Positions 12,140 to 23,921 of a stretch of 64,000 nucleotides of DNA are shown here, one piece after another. Position numbers and translations under genes: made by a program. The notes below the pieces were generated by a model that was not told the origin of the DNA, ran no database searches, and worked only from the letters and a program-made list of their open reading frames with translations. The first letter of the stretch is position 1; every line of letters starts with the position of its first letter. This stretch comes from Sistotremastrum niveocremeum HHB9708 (Eukaryota > Basidiomycota > Agaricomycetes > Sistotremastrales > Sistotremastraceae): positions 1,029,825-1,093,824 of the forward strand of contig KV419398.1 in assembly GCA_001630475.1 (NCBI GenBank), given 5' to 3'.

Positions 12140-13399
12140 ATGACCGCCTCTGATCAACGAAACATCGTGATCATTGGAGGAGGCATCATTGGCTGCACTA
12201 CTGCTTATTATCTCTCGAGACACCCCAAATACTCTACTGAGAACACATCAATCACTGTCCTCGAGGCAAGCTCGATTGCTGGTGGTGCCTCCGGAAAGGC
12301 TGGAGGCCTCGTTGCGAAATGGGCCTATCCGAAGGAACTCGTCAAAGTCACATTCGCTGAGCACGAGCGGCTTGCGGCTGAACACAATGGTGCTGAACGG
12401 TGGGGATGGAGATATACTGGATGCGGCCAATGGGAAGGACGAGGTGAAGAACTCGAAGGGGGTTCTAAGAAGATGGACCCAGATCGAAGTCTTCAGAAGA
12501 AAGAAGGGCTTATAGATGGTGATTCTGAAGCGCCGCTATCTGGGTCTACGAAGGGCTTGCCCCGAGATCTGGATTGGGTCAAAAGCAACCTTACGGACTC
12601 GTATGCACCTATGGCTCGGCATGGCGAAACTGCTCAGGTCCATCCTTATCTCTTCACCACCAGCATGATCGAACTTGCCCAAGAGAAAGGCGTCAAGGTC
12701 GTCTATGGGAAAGCTACCTCAATCGGCTATTCCTCTGACGGTGCCGTAGAGAGCGTCACGTATATCCAGGATTCAGAAAGCCACACAATTTCAGCTACGG
12801 ATGTCATAGTCTCTGCGGGACCTTGGACATCCACCGTTCTTCCTCAAGTACCGATTTCGGGAACCAGGGCACATTCCATAACAATTCGACCTTCACGGCC
12901 TGTATCAGCGTACGCACTCTTCACGGAAATCCAGCTTCCAGATTCTGCGCAAGCTGTGACTCCAGAGATCTACGCTCGGCCCAACAACGAGGTTTATGCC
13001 TGCTCTCCAGGTGACGGAAAACCTATGCCGGAATCCACAAAGTTAGTAGAGGTCGATGAAAAAGTCTGCGAGGCCCTGTTCGCTCAGGTCGCTTCAATTT
13101 CCGATGAACTCAGGAAAGGAGAGGTCACGGTGAAGCAGGCATGTTACTTGCCAAACGTGAACTCGGGTCCACAAGGTCACCCCATCATCGGTTCAGTGAG
13201 AGGAAGCAAAGGTTTGGTCATCGCAGCTGGACACACTTGTTGGGTAGGCTCATATTTTCTACGCATGATAATATCGCTCATGGTTCCTCAGGGGATATGC
13301 AATGCACCTGGTACTGCGAAGGCTGTCAGCGAACTTGTGATGGACGGAAAAATTACTTGTGGAAAACTCGACAAACTAGCCCCCCACAACTTCTTTTAG
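12140..13399 (+). CDS. FAD-dependent oxidoreductase, DAO superfamily (Tda3-like)
   Basis: Predicted FAD enzyme of the D-amino-acid oxidase fold; substrate unknown. Exons 12140-13243 and 13292-13399 give 403 residues. The N-terminal dinucleotide-binding motif is IVIIGGGIIGCTTAYYLS, followed by VLEASSIAGGASGKAGGLVA. A central DVIVSAGPWTSTVLP and the C-terminal HPIIGSVRGSKGLVIAAGHT plus CWGICNAPGTAKAVSELV resemble yeast Tda3 and its fungal relatives. The 48-nt intron is a multiple of three, so retention would insert residues without a stop. An in-frame ATG at 12080 exists, but 12140 places the Rossmann strand at the usual distance. No targeting signal is obvious. Confidence 0.85.
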   Translation: MTASDQRNIVIIGGGIIGCTTAYYLSRHPKYSTENTSITVLEASSIAGGASGKAGGLVAKWAYPKELVKVTFAEHERLAAEHNGAERWGWRYTGCGQWEGRGEELEGGSKKMDPDRSLQKKEGLIDGDSEAPLSGSTKGLPRDLDWVKSNLTDSYAPMARHGETAQVHPYLFTTSMIELAQEKGVKVVYGKATSIGYSSDGAVESVTYIQDSESHTISATDVIVSAGPWTSTVLPQVPISGTRAHSITIRPSRPVSAYALFTEIQLPDSAQAVTPEIYARPNNEVYACSPGDGKPMPESTKLVEVDEKVCEALFAQVASISDELRKGEVTVKQACYLPNVNSGPQGHPIIGSVRGSKGLVIAAGHTCWVGSYFLRMIISLMVPQGICNAPGTAKAVSELVMDGKITCGKLDKLAPHNFF

Positions 13400-13543
13400 A
13401 GGTAGTACTGAACTTCGCGGTTGGGATGTGCTGGAATCTCATTGATGTATCAATATTACTAATATGACAATGTATCTTTCGTCTATCCTTATCAGATATT
13501 ACTTGGTTATACCGATGGATCCAACCGATCAGTTAGGTGATCG

Positions 13544-14730
13544 TCATGAATGGCTAGATGAAGCCAAGACGTCGGCTTTGCGGACAGCGCGCCTGAAACG
13601 CTCTGCCTTCCACCCGTCCAGTTTGGGACCCGCTGCTTTCCTCAAAAGCCATCCAGGAGGCTTAGGAGGCCCGCCTTTGCTCTCGAGTGCGTGGCGAAGG
13701 AGTGCACGTTGTTCTGAGCGAGGAAACATTGGTATTCGTGCAAAGATCTCTTTCGAGGTTTTCTTTGGCGTCGCCGCTGAAGTAGATGCAACGGGCTTGG
13801 GGGAAAGCATTTGAGTTAATGAATCAAGAACTTCGTTCGAGGTAGATGCGGCACCAGGTAATGAGGAAGGGAAAGAGGTAGAGATGGTTTGTGATAGTTT
13901 TGAAGGAGGTGCGAGGGAGGGGAAAGCTCTGGCGACGTAATTTTTCATCGAAACGAGGGGTGCGAACGTAGGCGCGGCAGGTACTGGCTCGGGCAGTGGC
14001 TCGTCCAGCTCTGCCTCATCAATGATTTCTGTGGCTTCTTCCGGATGAGAGGCTTCGACATTCGCTGCATCGACTTCAAGTTCGACGACAGAATCAACGT
14101 CAGGAGACAGAGGTTCTGAGGGTGGTGGAGGGGTCGCTTCGACTGAACGCTGTTGCACGAGCTCCATTAATCGCTCGACTCCTTTTCTATGCCCTTCGTC
14201 TCCAGCCTCTAGCCGTTGGCGGACGATTTCTTGAGCCTCTGGCAATTTAAGACGTTGAGCGGGTGAGAGCTTCTTGAGGGCGCGACCGTAACGACCCTCG
14301 AGGGATAATGAAGACCCAGGGGCAGGAGAACGGTACCCTGCCTTGACTTCGTCTTTGTACTGTTGTAGTACGACCCGTAGACGCATGCCTTCATCTCCTA
14401 GAAGTTCGGGTTTTGTGTTGAACAGATAATTGTCCAAGCCACCCAGCTAGCCACCTCGGTCAATCATCTCATCTTGTATTGAGAGATATAGTAACTCACT
14501 TTGTCCACTGTTCTCAGAGCTCTAGCTGAGATAGTTACTCTGACTCTCTGCCCAAGGATTTCGCTGTACAGGTTTTTGGAAAGGGCATTCGGAAACCACT
14601 TTCTTCGTGTCTTGTGTTTCGAAAACGGGACATTGTTGCCGCTCAGGATTTGTGCTCCATGGAACAGTCCAGCTTGTCCCCTCTTGAACGGCTGAGCAAC
14701 TGCCGCAAGACGCGGTGCTGTGATGTGCAT
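13544..14730 (-). CDS. MRPL24: Mitochondrial ribosomal protein bL28m
   Basis: Large-subunit mitoribosomal protein. Two exons: 14730-14500 and 14446-13544, phase 0, 377 residues. The first exon reads FKRGQAGLFHGAQILSGNNV, HKTRRKWFPNALSKNLYSE and RVTISARALRTVDK; the second continues LGGLDNYLFNTKPELLGDEG, the classic bL28 order. The remainder is a long Pro/Glu/Ala-rich extension absent from bacterial L28 and longer than in yeast Mrpl24 (258 residues), ending in a basic segment (GWKAERFRRAVRKAD). The N-terminus (MHITAPRLAAVAQPFKRG) is basic and hydrophobic, fitting mitochondrial import. It diverges from DBP4 across 114 bp. Confidence 0.9.
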
Positions 14731-14844
14731 TCGAGCAATCGAGCAGCAGGGAGAGATGTCGGCTATTGCAGCGACTAAGTCCGCAACTTCTCTTCCGCAA
14801 CTTTTCTGCATAAATTTCTGGACTCTGTGTGGCGTTGTCCTACG
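14731..14844. promoter_or_regulatory. Bidirectional promoter between bL28m and DBP4
   Basis: Only 114 bp separate the two start codons, which point away from each other, so both 5' UTRs and core promoters must lie here or overlap the genes. Both genes serve ribosome production. No TATA box is seen. Confidence 0.5.
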
Positions 14845-17590
14845 ATGGCGACAATGCACAAGAACGCCAAGGCTGGGCCTTCCAACATGAAAGCAGGAAA
14901 GTCGAAACCGAAAAAGGCTGGGAAGGGCAAGGTGCTGCGTCGCACTGAAGAAAGTCAGGCTCTTGAGGAATTGGAGGCGGCAGCAATGAATTTCGTGAGT
15001 GCTAGAACCGCGGCTGGTCTTTCCTATATCTGAGAGCACCGCATAGGATGTATCCAGACCAGTCGAAGCCTTCAATGAGCTCCCGATATCAGAACTGACG
15101 AAGAAAGGTTGGTATTCATATCCTCTGTTCCATGTCTGACGCTGACGTTCTACAGGATTGAAAAAATCTTCCTTCGTCACAATGACTGACATTCAAGCAA
15201 AATCTCTTCCAATTACTCTGAAAGGACGTGATGTACTAGGTGCAGCCCGAACAGGAAGTGGCAAAACTTTGGCCTTTCTGATACCCGTATTGGAGATACT
15301 TTACCGTCGAAAGTGGGGTCCTCAAGATGGATTGGGTGCATTGATTATTTCCCCTACACGCGAACTGGTGCGTTTCTTTGCCACACCCTTTTCTTTGACC
15401 TAAACGTTGTCTCTTGTTGTAATTCAGGCGGTCCAGATTTTCGACGTCCTCCGTTCTGTTGGTCAATATCACAGTTTCTCAGCCGGGCTCGTGATTGGAG
15501 GGAAGAATCTGAAAGATGAGAAAGACAGACTCAATCGTATGAATATTTTGGTGGCTACACCAGGGCGCTTGCTGCAGCATATGGACCAGACAATTGGGTT
15601 TGACTGCGACAATCTTCAAACTATAGGTGCGTCTTGTGCCTGCTTTCATACTGAATCGAATTTGAATGAAGATTAGTTCTGGACGAGGCGGATCGTATAC
15701 TGGACATGGGCTTCGCACGTTGCATCAATGCCATCGTTTCCCACATTCCGAAATCTCGTCAAACCCTTCTATTCTCTGCCACCCAGACCAATTCCGTGCA
15801 AGATCTTGCACGGCTTTCGTTAAAAGACCCTGAATATATCGGTGTTCAGGAACAAGGGTCAGAAGCTTCAACTCCCAAGAGTTTACAGCAAAATTACCTT
15901 GTCTGCGAGCTTGATCAGAAATTGGATGTGCTGTGGAGCTTCATCAAAGCACATTTGCAAGTGAAAGCTCTAGTTTTCGTCTCCAGTGCTAAGCAGGTGT
16001 GTTCCGAACACTGATGGTTCTGAGTGTAAATGAACGTGATCCCCCGCAGGTGCGATTTATCCACGAAGCATTTCGGAGGCTACATCCTGGTGTTCCCCTT
16101 CTCCTCATTCACGGGAAACAGAAGCAAACAACTCGACTGGACACCTTCCAACGTTTCACAAAGATGTCTCATGCGTACTTGTTCGCAACGGACGTAGCAG
16201 CCCGCGGACTGGACTTTCCCTCGATAGATTGGGTTATCCAGCTGGACGCACCAGAGGATGTGGATACGTACATTCATCGAGTAGGAAGAACAGCCCGATA
16301 CGAAAAGGGTGGAAAAGGACTCCTGTTCCTCTTGCCCAGTGAAGAGGATGGAATGACGCGACATTTTCAAGAAAAGAAGATTGTCGTTGAGAAAATCAAG
16401 GTCAAAGAGAGCAAAACCATGAGTGTACAAAAGTCTCTGCAAAACTTTGCTTTCCAAGAGCCGGAGATCAAGTACCTTGCCCAGTGTGTATGTGGTCCCG
16501 TTGTGTTTGTTGTTCCAGTGATTGGTCTGATCTTCGACGATAGGCGTTTATATCGTATGTGCGGTCAATTTACCTTCACAAGGACAAGACTGTATTCGAT
16601 GTCGACGCCCTGCCTGTGGAGAAATTCGCTCTCAGTCTTGGTTTACCTGGCGCGCCCAAAATCAAGCTGCTGAGCAAAGAGAGTACGAAAGCCAGGAAAA
16701 ACGCAGTCAAAGCACCCCCGGCTTCGTTCAGTGACGAAGATGAAGATTCTTCCGCAGCCGAAGATAGCGATGTTCCAGCTCCGGCAGCGGAAGACTCGGC
16801 CAAGGTAACATACCCCGCTATGTCTCAGAAAGCATTGCTTATCTCACACCAGGCCAAGAATATCGTTCGCACGAAGTATGACAGAATGTTTGAAAGGAAG
16901 AACCAAAACATCCTTTCGGAACATTACAACAAGCTCATTGACCACGGAGAGGACTCGCAATCCGATGAAGACTTCTTGACTCTTGCTAGGGCGGACCACG
17001 ACCTCGATTCAGAGCTTCCGGAGGCGTCAGACATGTCAAAACGGAAGCTGAAGATGTTGAAGTCGAAGAAGAAGATGCTGAAGTTGCAGGAGTTAGGATC
17101 CAAACTTGTCTTCGACGAGGAGGGAGGTGCTCATGAACTATATGAGTTGAAGGGTGATGAAGAGCTACGCAAAGGGGATATCAAAGCCGCTGGCCGCGAA
17201 TTTGTCGACGGTCTGAAGGAGAAGCTTCAAGGAGACGATCTTTTGGACAGAGAGGAAGCAAGAGAAAAGAGAAGAGAGAAGAAGAGGAAGCGGAAAGAAA
17301 AAGAGCGAATGGTCAGTATTCACTCCTCTAATCTTCTTCATGTCCTGAAAGTACCGTGACAGGAACGCGAAGGCGATGGAAGTGGTCTTGCTGTTCTGGC
17401 TTCCGCTGGGGATTCTGATGGCTACGAATCACCCGTCTTCAATATTGACTCATCGGAAGACGAGGCCCCTGATGCTCCGCCACCCAAACGTTCTCGGCCC
17501 AACTCCACTACTCAACAAAAGCAAGCCTCTCATTCTAATCGTTTGGCAGAGGAAGAGGAGTTGGCCTTGAAGATTCTGCAGGGACATTAA
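14845..17590 (+). CDS. DBP4: ATP-dependent DEAD-box RNA helicase Dbp4
   Basis: Nucleolar helicase required for 18S rRNA maturation and release of U14 snoRNA from pre-ribosomes. Nine exons: 14845-14994, 15047-15107, 15156-15367, 15428-15626, 15677-15996, 16050-16487, 16544-16804, 16853-17311 and 17363-17590; 775 residues versus 770 in yeast. Visible motifs in order: Q-motif region [13 protein letters not shown]; motif I ARTGSGKT; Ia [73 protein letters not shown]. The family-specific post-helicase segment [19 protein letters not shown] and the coiled, Lys/Glu-rich tail match Dbp4. The 48-nt intron at 16805-16852 is stop-free and a multiple of three, so retention would be tolerated. Confidence 0.95.
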
Positions 17591-17918
17591 ATCGGCGGAT
17601 ACTAGGTGCTAACTGCTAAATCAGACCGATATTCATGATTGGTATGAGTCTCCTGGGGCTGTAGGTCTTTGGACGATTGCTGTCGAAGAAGAGCCTTGTT
17701 CAGGGTTCTCTTGTCGAGATAATTAGGAAAAGACAATGTGCTAGCCGGTGATTCGAGCCTTACGATAATCCCGTAGACGCTTGTTTGATTATATAATGAT
17801 CCCGCCTCGCCTGTGCCGGGCTCTCGGATGCAGTGTGGCATCTAACCTGCCAGTGACCCAAGCAGTCTCGTTGCGACTTATTCTTGATTTTGAGCGGGAT
17901 ATGTGCTAAGAGCTGTGA
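17591..17918. other. Intergenic region between DBP4 and CLN3
   Basis: 328 bp holding the DBP4 3' UTR and the CLN3 promoter. Nothing else is seen. Confidence 0.5.
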
Positions 17919-19895
17919 ATGCCAACCTTGGACTCTGCAGTACCGGAATACATTGAGTTGCAATCTCCGGCCATGTCGCGAACGGATCCCGCCTACCCCA
18001 TCGAAGATGTGCACGAAGACGACATGTCGGAAAGCCACCAGTTGACTGACGAATCATTGAAATCTTCTGCCTCACGTACTGCGCTCATCTATTTGCATGA
18101 TATGTTAAATAACGACGTAACGGACAGGACGTCGTACTTTGCTGTTGCGTTTGGGCGCGTCATTCTTTCTCTTTGGACTAATCAATAATGGTACGTCGCA
18201 TCATCTTAGACCTTTCTTGCGGCTGCTAAGAGTATCGAAAGTCCTCTATGTCATCATTCTTTCAGCCGCTTTAGATCTTGTTCCCCCTAATACCCCTAAG
18301 GTACGTAAACTTCGAGAGCATCACGTCCGAGCCGAGATGCGAATTTGATACCAGGGAATCATTGCGTTCTGCAATATATTTCCTGCTTTGGTTTCGAAGA
18401 TTGGTTGGCCGTACATACTCAAAGGTCGAATACGCTATGCACGACGTTTGATCGGTTGTTGCATCATCAGCATCCTTGGCATGATTGTGAGATTGATGTT
18501 CCGCACTTAACACATCGTATTCACGCCTGGCAGGTTGTCGCTGCATCAGAGGGACTCCCAGGACGCTTACTAGGCATCAGTTTGGCTTCTTTCTCATCTG
18601 GCCTTGGAGAGCTGACTTTTCTCCAACTATCAACAACATACTCTCCGCGACCCGTCTCAGGCCATGCCCTCGGCTACTTTGCATCCGGGACAGGAGCGGC
18701 AGGACTTGTGGGGGCTGCATTGTGGTGGTTTTTGAGAGCTCTGGGAGTTGAACTAGGTGTTGGATTATCATCGGTGAATACTATCTATGTTGCTGTGGTC
18801 TTGTGGTCGCCACTCACAATATTGCGCTGCAAAGATCTTCCCTTTAATCATTCCCTTAGCATACTTCTTTCTTCTGCCGTCTACCTCTCAATTCCTCGAC
18901 ATCGAAATTTCTTCTTTGACGGAAGATTCTGGTGCCAATGAATATTCCGCTGTTCCTGTCCTTGATCCCAACGAGGCCTCTGAAGCCCCTCTCCTAGTCG
19001 CACCAGGTGTGTCATTGACATTGGCCGAGAAGCTGGCCTTGGTGAAGCCCTTACTTCTACAATATATGCTTCCACTATGTACGTCAAGTCATTATATCAT
19101 GATTTATCACTTATAGTCTTTCGGGTTAGTCTGCGTATATACGGTACGTGAGCTCTGAGCTTCGATGGTTGTCTACTAAAATGAGGGCTGAATAGTTTGA
19201 ATATACCATAAACCAAGTAAGGACCTTTCTAAGCAGTTGCTCATCGTATTAACCTTGGGCTAAGGGAATATCTCCTACACTGGTATACCCTGTTCCATCT
19301 GATTTTGTATTCCGACATATTATAAAATCAATTCGCGACTATTATCCGCTTTGGCAGGTAAGTGTTGTTGATTGAGGCTTCTATCACCCCGTCGATCTCT
19401 TTCTGTAGCTGGTCTATCAAACAACCGTGTTCCTGTCGCGGTCCTCGTTAAGCCTGGGCTTGCCCCCTATCTCACGGCGATCACTCCCTCTTCCAGCGGT
19501 TGTCCAGTTGATCATATTGACTATCCTCGCTACGGAATCTGCATCTGGTCTCTTCGGCAACTCGGAAACCTTCAGCATCGCACTGGTATTTCTGTTGATT
19601 GGCTTGGAGGGAATATGCGGCGGGCTTGCCTAGTATGTGTTGCTCATGAGCGCTGTGTTGTCCTCCGGAATAACGTTCGGCCCTAAACAGCGTCAACGTC
19701 TTCTATCAGATTGGTCAAGAGTCTTCACCCAGTGCGGGGGAGAAAGGTAGACAAGAAAGAGAGTTCAAAATTGGTTCGATTGGGTTTGCAGATTCTCTTG
19801 GAATCTTACTCGCATCCATTCTCGCTGTTCCAACTGAGATTTTCCTGTGCCAGACCCAAGTTAACAGAGGGAAAACTCTCTGCAAATCTCTGTAG
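17919..19895 (+). CDS. CLN3: CLN3/battenin lysosomal (vacuolar) membrane protein
   Basis: Orthologue of human CLN3 and yeast Btn1, a multi-pass vacuolar membrane protein linked to pH and amino-acid homeostasis. Eleven exons: 17919-18075, 18128-18190, 18242-18300, 18355-18486, 18534-18773, 18835-19078, 19130-19143, 19196-19216, 19265-19357, 19409-19632 and 19691-19895; 483 residues, phases consistent. Diagnostic blocks: RLGASFFLFGLINN, VLYVIILSAALDLV, FSSGLGELTFLQLSTTY, SGTGAAGLVGAALWW, PLIIPLAYFFLLP, VYTFEYTINQGISPTLVYPV, YVNVFYQIG and FADSLGILLASILAVPTEIF. Exons 7 and 8 are only 14 and 21 nt. An in-frame second ATG lies at 17973. The acidic hydrophilic N-terminus is expected for the family. 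Confidence 0.92.
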
Positions 19896-20908
19896 CCATT
19901 GCACCGACTTTTTTTTGCCGCCCTGTATACCTTATTCGGGCCGAATACATCTATGAAACCATGACATCAGTCTGACTCGTATTCAATTTCTCTGTCTTCT
20001 GTGTTTGTCGCAAGCACTAAAACAATTAGATGCCACTGATTGCGCACCTTTTTCGGCAACTAAGCAGTCCCGCCGCCGGCGATCTCAGATTCACTACTGC
20101 GTGATGGAACTCAATCATTGATGCGCCTAGTCGCTCGTTGATTGAATGGTGTGTCTTAGGATTGGTTCCCTTTTGGAAGTCAGGTTACTAACTCTTCTTC
20201 TCCCCGTGCGTTTTTATACTCACTACTGAAGTGTCTCAGACACTACACCGCTACACATGTTTGCGACAGTTTCCAAAGGAGATTGAACGGTAGGGTTTTC
20301 TCGTGATGAAACTTCTCACAGAGTGCAAAGGCGTCGCAGTTATGTCCAGGCTGATGGTCGCTCCTGCTCGCTCCTGCCGCGCCTATTCGCTCATTCGATC
20401 CTTGATTTGACTCCAGGACCGTCTGATCTCAGGTGAAGCAGGGACAAAGATATCAAATGCTGGATTTTGTTACCTCCGTCCTACCTTCTCACACAGTACG
20501 CCTTGCGGACGCGCAGGGATGGCGGGGCAATGTCCATTCTAGTCAATGTGTGTCGCCTACCTCCTAGACCCCATACAACTTGTTGCGACTGAATGATGCT
20601 TTCCCACCGCAGAGAAGCGACAGACTATACGCACCCTAGACTTGGCTGCCGTCGGACGACACAAGGCGACTGAACCATACTGTCCGTTCTCTGGCTCGCT
20701 TCTGTGCTGAACTCGATGAGACCCTATTGTTGCGCGTCTGAAACCGGATCCTCCAGTAGGAGAGTGTTCGATGAGTAACTAGGGTGACTTTCCGGACGGT
20801 CACCATTCCATTAAGTGTGGTAAAAAGGGTATCAAATGTCCGGTCAATGATGATTGTACAATGTGCATGCAAGAGATCTAGTCCGAAAACAGTGCTACCG
20901 CCGCGCAA
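19896..20908. other. Intergenic region after CLN3
   Basis: About 1 kb of sequence with no domain-bearing open frame. It includes the CLN3 3' UTR. No repeat of the local 38-39 kb type was recognised. Confidence 0.5.
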
Positions 20909-21229
20909 TTATTTCTTGCGACCGTCACGGATCTTCTTTACTGGCGCCCCAATTTTGTTTGCGACACGCTGTTCACTTCTGGTCAGGATCATTATTCATA
21001 AATCTTAGTCTCAAGTCACTTACGGATACCATGTTGTTTGATGAATTGCCGTTATGCGAGGAAGATGACGCATTTTGGCCAGCGGTTCCATGTCCAAGCA
21101 GCTGCATCTGTAGAAGATCTTCCTCTGAATTCATTGGCTTCGCAACCACATACTCTTCAGAAAAAGGTGCCCGTTGGTTATATGTCAATGACTTACAGGA
21201 AGAATAGTGCGTTGTGAGCTATCACTCAT
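20909..21229 (-). CDS. Small three-exon hypothetical protein, 73 residues
   Basis: Assembled here from splice signals: exons 21229-21197, 21152-21024 and 20968-20909, with GTAAGT donors in both introns and phase 0 at both joins. The product starts MSDSSQRTILPYVVAKPMNS, continues EEDLLQMQLLGHGTAGQ, then a Ser/Asn/His-rich stretch, and ends RVANKIGAPVKKIRDGRKK, a basic tail. There is no signal peptide or membrane segment. The strong donors, clean phases and compositional structure argue for a real gene, but I do not recognise a family. It is flanked by about 1 kb and 0.7 kb without other genes. Confidence 0.5.
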
Positions 21230-21941
21230 GGCTGGTGTGTGGATAGTGGGGCTGCTGGGTGTGTAGTCGGTGATGAGGTTGAAGCCTGATCATTAGCCAG
21301 CTATCTCGAGAGACTAAATACCATACCCGAGAGTATTGTCCCTGTTCGGACTACAAACCGATAGAAACAATCCTATCCAGGGCCAGGTTGCAACCCAATT
21401 GGCCGCAACAAGAGGTCTGGGACATATGATTGATGGACTGGCGTTACCAAGCGCCGTCCTAGTCAGGAAACACAGTTCGCCATCTGAAAACGTTGCTCAT
21501 CTTGAAACATTCATTTGATTGAGAACCCCACTTCGATCCGAAATCGCATGGATCGCTTGTCAAAAGATCCTCTGGAGCTAAAACAACCGAGCGAGTCTGA
21601 CGTTCTGACTAGAAGCATGCACAGCCACGATCCGGCATGATCGGCAGGCCCAGGGACTACAATCTTCTTCCCGCACGCGATAGAATGAACACAAGAGTAA
21701 GACACATCTAAGTTATATGCCATCCCACGAGTTTACATCAAATATGCCCTGACGATCGCGAACTCGATTGATGCTACAATGGGAATCCTGTAAAAGTTTC
21801 AAACCCAGAGAGCACTTGTACAGCCATCCCCTGCGTTGACATCAAAGATCGCAGATTCCCGACGGGAAGGACTAGGCAATTGTTGGTTGCCATAAGTTGC
21901 ACAAGGGTTTGAGCATTACCGCATAGTTGATGTGTAAAATA
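21230..21941. other. Intergenic region between the small gene and SLX1
   Basis: About 0.7 kb. Open stretches at 21336-21518 (+) and 21511-21723 (-) have no recognisable features. Probably the promoter of the small gene and the 3' UTR of SLX1. Confidence 0.45.
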
Positions 21942-23921
21942 TCAGTCTGAGATCTCGATGACTTCACGTCCCCGTGGTAGGCTCGTGGCCACGGCTCTGG
22001 ACGCTCGGACGGGATCATCGCTGATCAACAACTGCTTCATTGCGTGACTGAGTGGTTTCGACGGCGAAACCGGGCCAAGTTTGTGTGAGGGATCGACCTT
22101 AATTAATTCCTCTTCTGTTGAACCAGAGATATTGTCAAGATCGAAGAATTCCTCTGACTCTTCGCGAGACGCTTTCTGCTGCGCACGATGTGATCTTTTG
22201 GCTTTGGAGCTCGTAGAGTTCGGTATGGCTGATGTCACTGAGTTAGCCCCACACGTGTTCTTGGAAGCGCGCCGAGCAGTGGCGGCTGGTAGCCCGTTGT
22301 TTCCCGCTCCAGAATTCCGTCTGACGCGTCTGAGGACGTCCTCCATGCTCAGTCGGGGTTCTTCGGAATTGAGCTTGTCTTGTTTTTGATCATAAGGGCG
22401 CGATCTGGCTTTAGTCTGACTGTATATAGAGTGGGTAAATTGTTGACGAGAAGCTTTGAAACTCACGCAGTTTTTTCTGTATGCTGTTCGGGTTCTTCTT
22501 CGGAGTCACTCCCACTGACCATGTCAAGATCAAAGCACTCTCCCTCCGATGACAAAGTTCGCGCTGGCGAATGTGAAGGGCCCGCGTGTTGATGCTTCCC
22601 CGATAGCTTGGTTTTTCTGAGTGCTGATGCTTCTTTCTTGCCTCTTGCATTGTAACGAGAAGCACGGACTGTGCTCTCCGTTGGTTTCCTTCTTTGTGTT
22701 GTTTTAGTGTTTTTAAGACTTTTACGATCGGATGCAACTTCGTCTTCAGAATCCGATTTAGTGTGCGACGAGGATCGACGTCGCGGTGAGATGATCAGCC
22801 TTTCGTCTTCGGATACGTCGTATTCCACGTCCTTGACGGTTCCATGATGGGGTTTACGTCTATACATTCCTCGTATCACATCTCCCCACAAGATGTAATG
22901 TGTGCATGATGGGCAGGGTCCGCCTCGTGGGATCAACATAGACGAATCATTGAGAGACAAAAGGTCCGCCCGATTCTCCAAAAAATGGGCGGCTAAACAT
23001 TCCAAGTGCGTGAAAGCGGAACATGTTTCCTGAGGGCATAAAGATATCGACTCCACGGCCTAGAGACGGTACAGATTAGCCGTAATGTAACATGTGCTAT
23101 CATGATATCCCTACAGATGTATGGAGATCGATGGGTTTTGCACAAACTGAACATGAGCCTCGATAGGAGTCCGTTTGTCCTGACAGAGTTCTCCATTTGG
23201 CTAGATGGATTTCGGTGAAAGCAACTGAATGAATAAGTATGAAAATCTGAGGAACAGGACCATGGATGACATGAATGTCTTCACCGTCTTTGACATCAAT
23301 TGGAGGTTCCCTCACGCGATTGATAGCTTCGGACTGGCCATCAACTCCTTCGAGCTCGGTTGAATACGTGAAACCCAATGGCATCTCTGGGATGATTTTT
23401 TCGGCAGCGCTCCAGGCTTTGACAGCTTCTGGCCGAAACAATTTGACGTGTAGGGGCCAGGTGCTGTATGGAGGATTGCATATCATGGCTCGAGCGATCC
23501 TAATTGACTCGATATCAAGGAACGGGATAGACGGAAGTTCCTGATAGGAGGCTTACTCCACGCTTTTGTTGAATGTGGTCCGCTTGATATCATAAGTGGC
23601 CTTTCCATCAGTCTTCAGATGGCGAGACACGTTGGGATGCTGCCAAGCCCATTCAAATTGCAACGCGGCCAGCTTAGAGGGAAATCCATAGACGATCATT
23701 GTCATTACCCAGGGCCGCTTCAAACGAGTCTTCCAGGCACCTTGAGTAAGCTCTCCGTTGTGTTGGCGAATTCGACGCGGCGGATCAGGGGTGCTACCGA
23801 TGTAGGTTGCCGTGGAAGTGGGCGTTTGGATAGATTTCAACAGATAGCAAGCATAGAACAGTGGAAATCGGTGGCCCTCTGCCAGGCTCGACTTTGATTT
23901 AGTTTTGACAGTAGCCATCAT
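21942..23921 (-). CDS. SLX1: Slx1 structure-specific endonuclease subunit (GIY-YIG)
   Basis: Catalytic subunit of Slx1-Slx4, which cuts branched DNA such as flaps and Holliday junctions. Exons 23921-23557, 23499-23115, 23059-22467 and 22419-21942; 606 residues, about twice the usual length. The GIY-YIG nuclease is seen as [50 protein letters not shown] and [12 protein letters not shown]. The mid region has [20 protein letters not shown]. The C-terminal RING/PHD-like finger reads CSVCAKP, then across an intron [19 protein letters not shown] and [17 protein letters not shown]. Beyond it is a 300-residue acidic, Ser-rich extension with a repeated motif, FDLDMVSGS and FDLDNISGS, and a final EVIEISD that resembles a SUMO-interacting motif. 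Start is the MM pair; MATVKTK is an alternative. Confidence 0.92.
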
